Positions 56,005 to 64,000 of a DNA stretch of 64,000 nt are shown here, piece by piece. The stretch is from NCBI GenBank assembly GCA_963728895.1, contig CAVSLM010000001.1, positions 310,001 to 374,000 of the forward strand, in the 5' to 3' direction. The notes below the pieces were generated by a model. It saw only the letters and a list, made by a program, of their open reading frames with translations, did no database searches and was not told the origin of the DNA. Each line of letters starts with the position of its first letter. The first letter of the stretch is position 1. The position numbers and the translations under genes were made by a program. Origin of the DNA: CAVSLM01 sp963728895 (GTDB taxonomy: Bacteria > Pseudomonadota > Gammaproteobacteria > JBBQDK01).

Positions 56005-57999
56005 ATGGCCGACGCAAACGCTGACGGCAGGCGCCGCGTAGTCATCGAACGGGTGAGTCCGGAAATCGACGCCGGGCGCTTCGCCATCAAGCGCACGGTC
56101 GGTGAGCCGGTGGTCGTGGAGGCGGATGTCTTCACCGACGGTCACGACGCCATCGCCTGCGTGCTGCGCGAGCGGCACGAGGATGCGGCCGAGTGGCGGG
56201 ACGTACCCATGGAGCCGCTGGTCAACGACCGCTGGCGCGGCGAATTCACGGTGACCGCCCTCGGTCGCCACCGCTATACCGTGCTGGCGTGGATCGACCG
56301 CTTCGGCTCCTGGCGCAACGAGCTCGCCAAACGCGTGCAACCGGCGGACATCGAGCTGGCGCTGCAGAGCGGCGCGCTGATGCTACAGGAGGCCGCGACA
56401 CGCGCGCCGGACGCCGATGCCGAGCGTCTCAGCACCTGGATGCAGGCGTTGCGTACGCCCGGTGATGTGCCGGAGAAGCAGCGCCTGGCGCTGGATGCGG
56501 AGCTGGCGCAGGTCATGGCGCGCCATGACGCCCGCTGCCACGCCACCGCCTATGCGCGCGAGCTCGAGGTGATCGTCGATCCCGAGCGCGCCCGCTTCAG
56601 CGCCTGGTACGAGCTGTTCCCGCGTTCCTGCGTGCGTGAGCCCTGCGAGCACGGCACCCTGGCCCAGGTCGAGGCGCACCTGCCCGAGATCGCCGCCATG
56701 GGCTTCGACGTGCTGTACCTGCCGCCGGTACACCCGGTCGGTCGCACCAACCGCAAGGGTCCGAACAATGCACCCGAGGCAGGCCCCGAAGATCCCGGCA
56801 GCCCGTGGGCGATCGGTGCCGAGGAGGGCGGCCACAAGTCGGTGCATCCGCAACTCGGCAGCCCCGAGGACCTGCGCCGGCTCGCGCTGCACGCGCGCGA
56901 ACTCGGCATCGAGCTGGCGCTCGACGTCGCCTTCCAGTGCTCGCCCGATCATCCCTACGTGCGCGAGCACCCGGAGTGGTTCCGCTGGCGTCCCGACGGC
57001 ACGGTGCAGTATGCCGAGAACCCGCCCAAGAAGTACCAGGACATCTTTCCGTTCGACTTCGAGACCGAGCACTGGGAGGCGTTGTGGGCCGAGCTCGAGA
57101 GCGTGTTCGACTTCTGGATCGCGCATGGCGTGCGCACGTTTCGCGTCGACAATCCCCATACCAAGCCCTTCGGTCTGTGGGAGCGCATCATCACCGACAT
57201 CAAGCGCAGGCACCCGGACACGGTGTTTCTCGCCGAAGCCTTCACCCGTCCCAAAGTCATGTACCGACTGGCCAAGCTCGGCTTCACCCAGTCCTACACC
57301 TATTTCACCTGGCGCAACACCAAGGAGGAGCTCACGCGCTATCTGACCGATCTCACCCGCACCGAGGTGCGCGAGTATTTCCGGCCCAACCTGTGGCCCA
57401 ATACCCCGGACATCCTCAACGAATATCTGCAGTTCGGCGGGCGCCCGGCGTTCATGGCGCGCCTGGTGCTCGCGGCCACGCTGGGCGCCAGCTACGGCGT
57501 GTACGGCCCGGCCTTCGAACTCATCGAGAACAAGCCGCGCGAACCCGGCAGCGAGGAGTATCTGGACTCCGAAAAGTACCAGATCCGCCAGTGGGACCTG
57601 CGCCGTCCCGAAAGCCTGCGCGATTTCATGGCGCGCATCAATCGCATCCGCCGCGAGCACGCGCCGTTGCACCAGGACGCCAACCTGGAGTTCCATCCGA
57701 TCGACAACGACAGCCTGATCTGCTACAGCAAGCGCAGCGCTGACGGCACGCACGTGGTGCTGGTGATCGTCAACCTCGATCCCTACCACGTGCAGAGCGG
57801 CTGGGTGGATCTGCCGCTGGCCGCGCTCGGCCTCGACCCGGTGCGGCCCTTCCAGGTGCACGACCTGCTGAGCGGAGCCCGCTACCTGTGGAACGGTCCG
57901 CGCAACTACGTCGAGCTCGATCCGCAGGCGGTACCCGCCCACGTGCTGTACCTGCGCCGTCGCGTGCGTTCGGAGCGTGATTTCGAGTACTTCATGTGA
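56005..57999 (+). CDS. glgE: Alpha-1,4-glucan:maltose-1-phosphate maltosyltransferase GlgE
   Basis: GlgE extends alpha-glucan using maltose-1-phosphate, which the downstream TreS-maltokinase can provide from trehalose. The 664-residue GH13_3 protein has an N-terminal beta domain (about 10-115), a helical insert, and the barrel with FRVDNPHTKPF (nucleophile Asp382), FLAEAFTRPK (acid Glu411) and TYFTWRNTKEEL. The catalytic spacing of 29 matches characterised GlgE. GGAGGACGACGGC precedes the ATG. It is 24 bases after glgB and 16 bases before the next start. Confidence 0.96.
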   Translation: MADANADGRRRVVIERVSPEIDAGRFAIKRTVGEPVVVEADVFTDGHDAIACVLRERHEDAAEWRDVPMEPLVNDRWRGEFTVTALGRHRYTVLAWIDRFGSWRNELAKRVQPADIELALQSGALMLQEAATRAPDADAERLSTWMQALRTPGDVPEKQRLALDAELAQVMARHDARCHATAYARELEVIVDPERARFSAWYELFPRSCVREPCEHGTLAQVEAHLPEIAAMGFDVLYLPPVHPVGRTNRKGPNNAPEAGPEDPGSPWAIGAEEGGHKSVHPQLGSPEDLRRLALHARELGIELALDVAFQCSPDHPYVREHPEWFRWRPDGTVQYAENPPKKYQDIFPFDFETEHWEALWAELESVFDFWIAHGVRTFRVDNPHTKPFGLWERIITDIKRRHPDTVFLAEAFTRPKVMYRLAKLGFTQSYTYFTWRNTKEELTRYLTDLTRTEVREYFRPNLWPNTPDILNEYLQFGGRPAFMARLVLAATLGASYGVYGPAFELIENKPREPGSEEYLDSEKYQIRQWDLRRPESLRDFMARINRIRREHAPLHQDANLEFHPIDNDSLICYSKRSADGTHVVLVIVNLDPYHVQSGWVDLPLAALGLDPVRPFQVHDLLSGARYLWNGPRNYVELDPQAVPAHVLYLRRRVRSERDFEYFM

Positions 58000-58015
58000 A
58001 GGAGGGGCATCCGGC

Positions 58016-61362
<3,347 letters not shown>

Positions 61363-61366
<4 letters not shown>

Positions 61367-62601
61367 GAAGGATCAAGGTTCTGGCCTTCGTGATGGCAGG
61401 CGGCGAAGGTGCGCGGCTGCATCCGCTGACCGCACACCGCTCCAAGCCTTCGGTGCCGTTCGGGGGGCGCTACCGCGTCGTCGACTTCGTCCTGAGCAAT
61501 CTCATCAACTCCAAGGTCTACGCGATCTACCTGCTGGTGCAGTACAAGTCGCAGTCGCTGATCGAGCACATCCGCAAGTCCTGGGTGCTCTCGCCCATGC
61601 TCCCCGAGCAGTTCGTCACCATCGTGCCGCCGCAGATGCGCGGCGGGGCGGACTGGTTCCTGGGCACGGCCGATGCTGTCGCGCAGAACGTGAATCTGAT
61701 CCGACTGCACTCCCCGGACCTGGTTGCGGTATTCGGCGCCGACCACATCTATCGCATGGACGTGCAGCAGATGGTGCGCTTCCACAGGGAGTCCAAGGCC
61801 GACGTCACGGTGGCGGCGCTGCCCGTGCCGCGCGCGCAGGCTTCGGCCTTCGGCGTGATCGCCACCGACGCCGATCACCGGGTACGCGAGTTCCAGGAAA
61901 AGCCCGAGCAGCCGCCGCCCATGCCCACCGACCCCGAGCGGGCCTACGCCTCCATGGGCAACTATCTGTTCAATACCGGCGTGCTGTTGGAGGCCTTGCA
62001 GGATTCGCAGCAGCGCGGGGAAAGCGACTTCGGCCGCCACGTGCTGCCGCGCCTGCTCTCCTCGGCGCGGGTGTGCGCCTACGACTTCTCCACCAACCGC
62101 GTACCGGGCGTGCGTCCCTACGAGGAGCCGGCCTACTGGCGCGACGTCGGCACCATCGACGCCTACATGGATGCGCACCGCGACGTGCTCGGCCTCGAGC
62201 CGCGCTTCGACGCCGCCAACCCGCAGTGGCCGATCTACTCCAGCAACTACCAGGGACCGGTGGCCAAGATCATCAGCGGCACCATCGAGAACACCATCCT
62301 CGCGGTCGGTACCCTGGTGTACGGCGCCACGGTGCGCAATTCCATCATCCGCCGTGACGTCACGTTGGAGCCCGACACGGTGATCGAGGACTCCATCATC
62401 ATGGACTACGTGCGAGTCGGACGCGGCGCGCGGCTGCGCCGCACCATCGTCGATCGCTACAATGTCATCGCTCCCGGTACCACCATCGGCTACGATCGGA
62501 CCACGGACGCGCAGCGCTATCACGTCACCGACTCGGGCATTGTGGTCATCGGCGAAGGCCGGGCACGACCGCTGTACGCCCACTTCGACGACAACGCCTG
62601 A
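61363..62601 (+). CDS. glgC: Glucose-1-phosphate adenylyltransferase GlgC
   Basis: GlgC makes ADP-glucose from glucose-1-phosphate and ATP, the committed step of classical glycogen synthesis. The 412-residue chain has the nucleotide loop MAGGEGARLHPLTAHRSKPSVPFGGRYR, GTADAVAQN, GADHIYRMD, FQEKPE and YWRDVGTIDAY, then a left-handed beta-helix C-terminal domain. It overlaps treS by four bases. In bacteria with GlgE the ADP-glucose may also feed GlgM-type maltose-1-phosphate synthesis; no glgA or glgM is in the window. Confidence 0.97.
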
Positions 62602-62620
62602 GAGCTTAGCGGGGATTGCA

Positions 62621-64000
62621 ATGGAGCGGCGGTACGAGATGCCCTTTGGCGCGCAGCTGCAGGCCGACGGACGGGTGCGGTTCCGACTCTGGGCGCCTGC
62701 GGCGCAACGGATCGATCTGCTCATCGAAGACGGAGCGCGGCCACAGCGCTGCGCCATGCAGGCGCGCAATGAGGGCTGGTTCGAGCTCACCACCGACGCG
62801 GCGCGCGCCGGCACCCGCTACCGCTATTGCATCGACGACGGTCCGTGCGTGCCGGACCCGGCCTCGCGCAGCAACCCCGAGGACGTCCACGGCCCGAGCG
62901 AGGTCATCGATCCCGGTGCATACGACTGGCGCGACGGCGACTGGCGCGGCAGGCCCTGGGAGGAGGCGGTGCTCTACGAGCTGCACGTCGGCACTTTCAC
63001 GCCGCAGGGTACCTTTGCGGCCGTGGAACAGCGCCTCGATTACCTGTGCGACCTCGGCATCACCGCGCTGGAGCTGATGCCGGTGGCGGACTTTCCCGGC
63101 GCGCGCAACTGGGGCTATGACGGAGTGCTGCCGTTCGCACCCGACAGCGGCTACGGGCGGCCCGAGGATCTCAAGCACCTGGTGCAGGCGGCGCATGCCA
63201 AGGGTCTGATGATCTTCCTCGACGTGGTCTACAACCACTTCGGGCCGGATGGCAACTATCTGCATCTCTACGCTCCGCAGTTCTTCACCGAGCGCCACCA
63301 CACCCCCTGGGGCGCGGCCATCAATTTCGACGACCGCGGCAGCGAGGTGGTGCGCGAGTTCTTCGTGCACAACGCCTGCTACTGGCTGCAGGAATACCAC
63401 TTCGATGGCCTGCGCCTCGATGCCGTGCACGCCATTCTCGACGACTCGCGGCCCGACATCCTGATGATGCTCGCCGAGCGCGCGCGCGCCGCGCTGCACC
63501 CCAGCGGACGGCACGTGCACCTGGTGCTGGAGAACGACAACAACGCCGCGCACTATCTGGCGCGCGCGCCCGAGAACGGCGCGCGCTGGTACGACGCCCA
63601 GTGGAACGACGATATCCACCACGTTCTGCACGTGCTGATCACGGGCGAGCACGATGGCTACTATGCCGACTACCAGCAGCGCCCGACCTGGCACCTGGCG
63701 CGCTGCCTCACCGAAGGGTTCGCCTTCCAGGGCGAACATTCCGTCTATCGCCAGGGCGCGCAGCGCGGCGAGCGGAGCGCCGAGCTGCCTGCACAGGCCT
63801 TCGTGTCCTTTCTGCAGAACCACGACCAGGTCGGAAACCGCGCCTTCGGCGAGCGCCTGTGCGCGCTGGCAAGTCCCGAAGCGCTGCACGCCGCCATTGC
63901 CGTGATACTGCTTGCGCCCGCGCCGCCGCTGCTGTTCATGGGGGAGGAGTTCGCGGCGGCCCAACCGTTCCTGTTCTTCTGCGACTTCGAAGGCGAGCTT
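62621..64000 (+). CDS. treZ: Malto-oligosyltrehalose trehalohydrolase TreZ (3' end outside window)
   Basis: TreZ releases trehalose from maltooligosyl-trehalose, completing the TreY/TreZ route from glucan to trehalose. The visible 460 residues begin MERRYEMPFGAQLQADGRVR, with an N-terminal beta-sandwich (about 1-95) and the GH13_10 barrel: YELHVGTFTPQGTFAAVEQR, LDVVYNHFGPDGNYL, nucleophile Asp in FDGLRLDAVHAI, acid Glu in LVLENDNN, and SFLQNHDQVGNRAFGERL. It starts 19 bases after glgC. TreY and possibly MalQ or GlgA are expected downstream. Confidence 0.95.
   Translation, partial: MERRYEMPFGAQLQADGRVRFRLWAPAAQRIDLLIEDGARPQRCAMQARNEGWFELTTDAARAGTRYRYCIDDGPCVPDPASRSNPEDVHGPSEVIDPGAYDWRDGDWRGRPWEEAVLYELHVGTFTPQGTFAAVEQRLDYLCDLGITALELMPVADFPGARNWGYDGVLPFAPDSGYGRPEDLKHLVQAAHAKGLMIFLDVVYNHFGPDGNYLHLYAPQFFTERHHTPWGAAINFDDRGSEVVREFFVHNACYWLQEYHFDGLRLDAVHAILDDSRPDILMMLAERARAALHPSGRHVHLVLENDNNAAHYLARAPENGARWYDAQWNDDIHHVLHVLITGEHDGYYADYQQRPTWHLARCLTEGFAFQGEHSVYRQGAQRGERSAELPAQAFVSFLQNHDQVGNRAFGERLCALASPEALHAAIAVILLAPAPPLLFMGEEFAAAQPFLFFCDFEGEL

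Overview
The window looks like chromosomal DNA of a high-G+C gammaproteobacterium. The evidence is gene order: tRNA-Leu–tig–clpP–clpX–lon–hupB–tRNA-Val–tRNA-Asp–ppiD, then mltD–methyltransferase–rnhA–dnaQ, then purN/purM opposite a DUF2066–CDP-alcohol transferase–PerM–hda run with arsC and wrbA beside it. A Xanthomonadales/Nevskiales-like lineage fits best, but I cannot fix the genus by eye. There is no rRNA, CRISPR array, transposase or phage gene.

Layout. (1) 1-6.7 kb is an accessory region with many broken reading frames: an ankyrin-like gene end, a secreted LamG-LamG-MACPF protein (a perforin-like fold), a repeat-rich spacer, and a second secreted LamG protein with an unfamiliar C-terminal domain. 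The breaks, a 64-nt imperfect duplication and a 200-nt almost pure G/A tract suggest poor sequence quality at least as much as gene decay. (2) 7.1-18.5 kb is protein quality control (trigger factor, ClpXP, Lon, PpiD), HU, three tRNAs, a dicarboxylate-type symporter and FabI. (3) 18.7-28.8 kb is a peptide ABC transporter with a membrane-anchored binding protein and four ATPase domains, then a small HTH/coiled-coil gene and an alanine-glyoxylate-type aminotransferase. (4) 28.9-34.7 kb is MltD, a methyltransferase, RNase H, a DnaQ-like exonuclease, a YihY-family membrane protein and a SPOR protein.

(5) 34.8-45.0 kb is a guanidine nitrogen-assimilation operon. Two NtrC-like sites lie about 100 and 130 bp upstream of the predicted start of a sigma-54 promoter. 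A guanidine-I (ykkC) riboswitch follows, then a three-gene ABC importer, two DUF1989 proteins (carboxyguanidine deiminase subunits, often called urea carboxylase-associated proteins), a 1200-residue biotin-dependent urea/guanidine carboxylase and allophanate hydrolase. The expected flow is import, carboxylation, deimination to allophanate, then hydrolysis to ammonia and CO2, controlled by both nitrogen limitation and the substrate.

(6) 45.2-53.8 kb is a housekeeping stretch: DUF3108, PurN, PurM, DUF2066, a PgsA-like enzyme, PerM, Hda, DUF2069, WrbA, ArsC and two small DUF4398-type lipoproteins. (7) 54.0 kb to the end is an alpha-glucan/trehalose operon: GlgB, GlgE, a TreS-maltokinase fusion, GlgC and TreZ, the last cut by the window edge. 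Isolated single-base frameshifts also occur in two peptide-transporter ATPases, the aminotransferase and the guanidine-importer binding protein. They sit in G/C-rich runs and look like base-calling indels.
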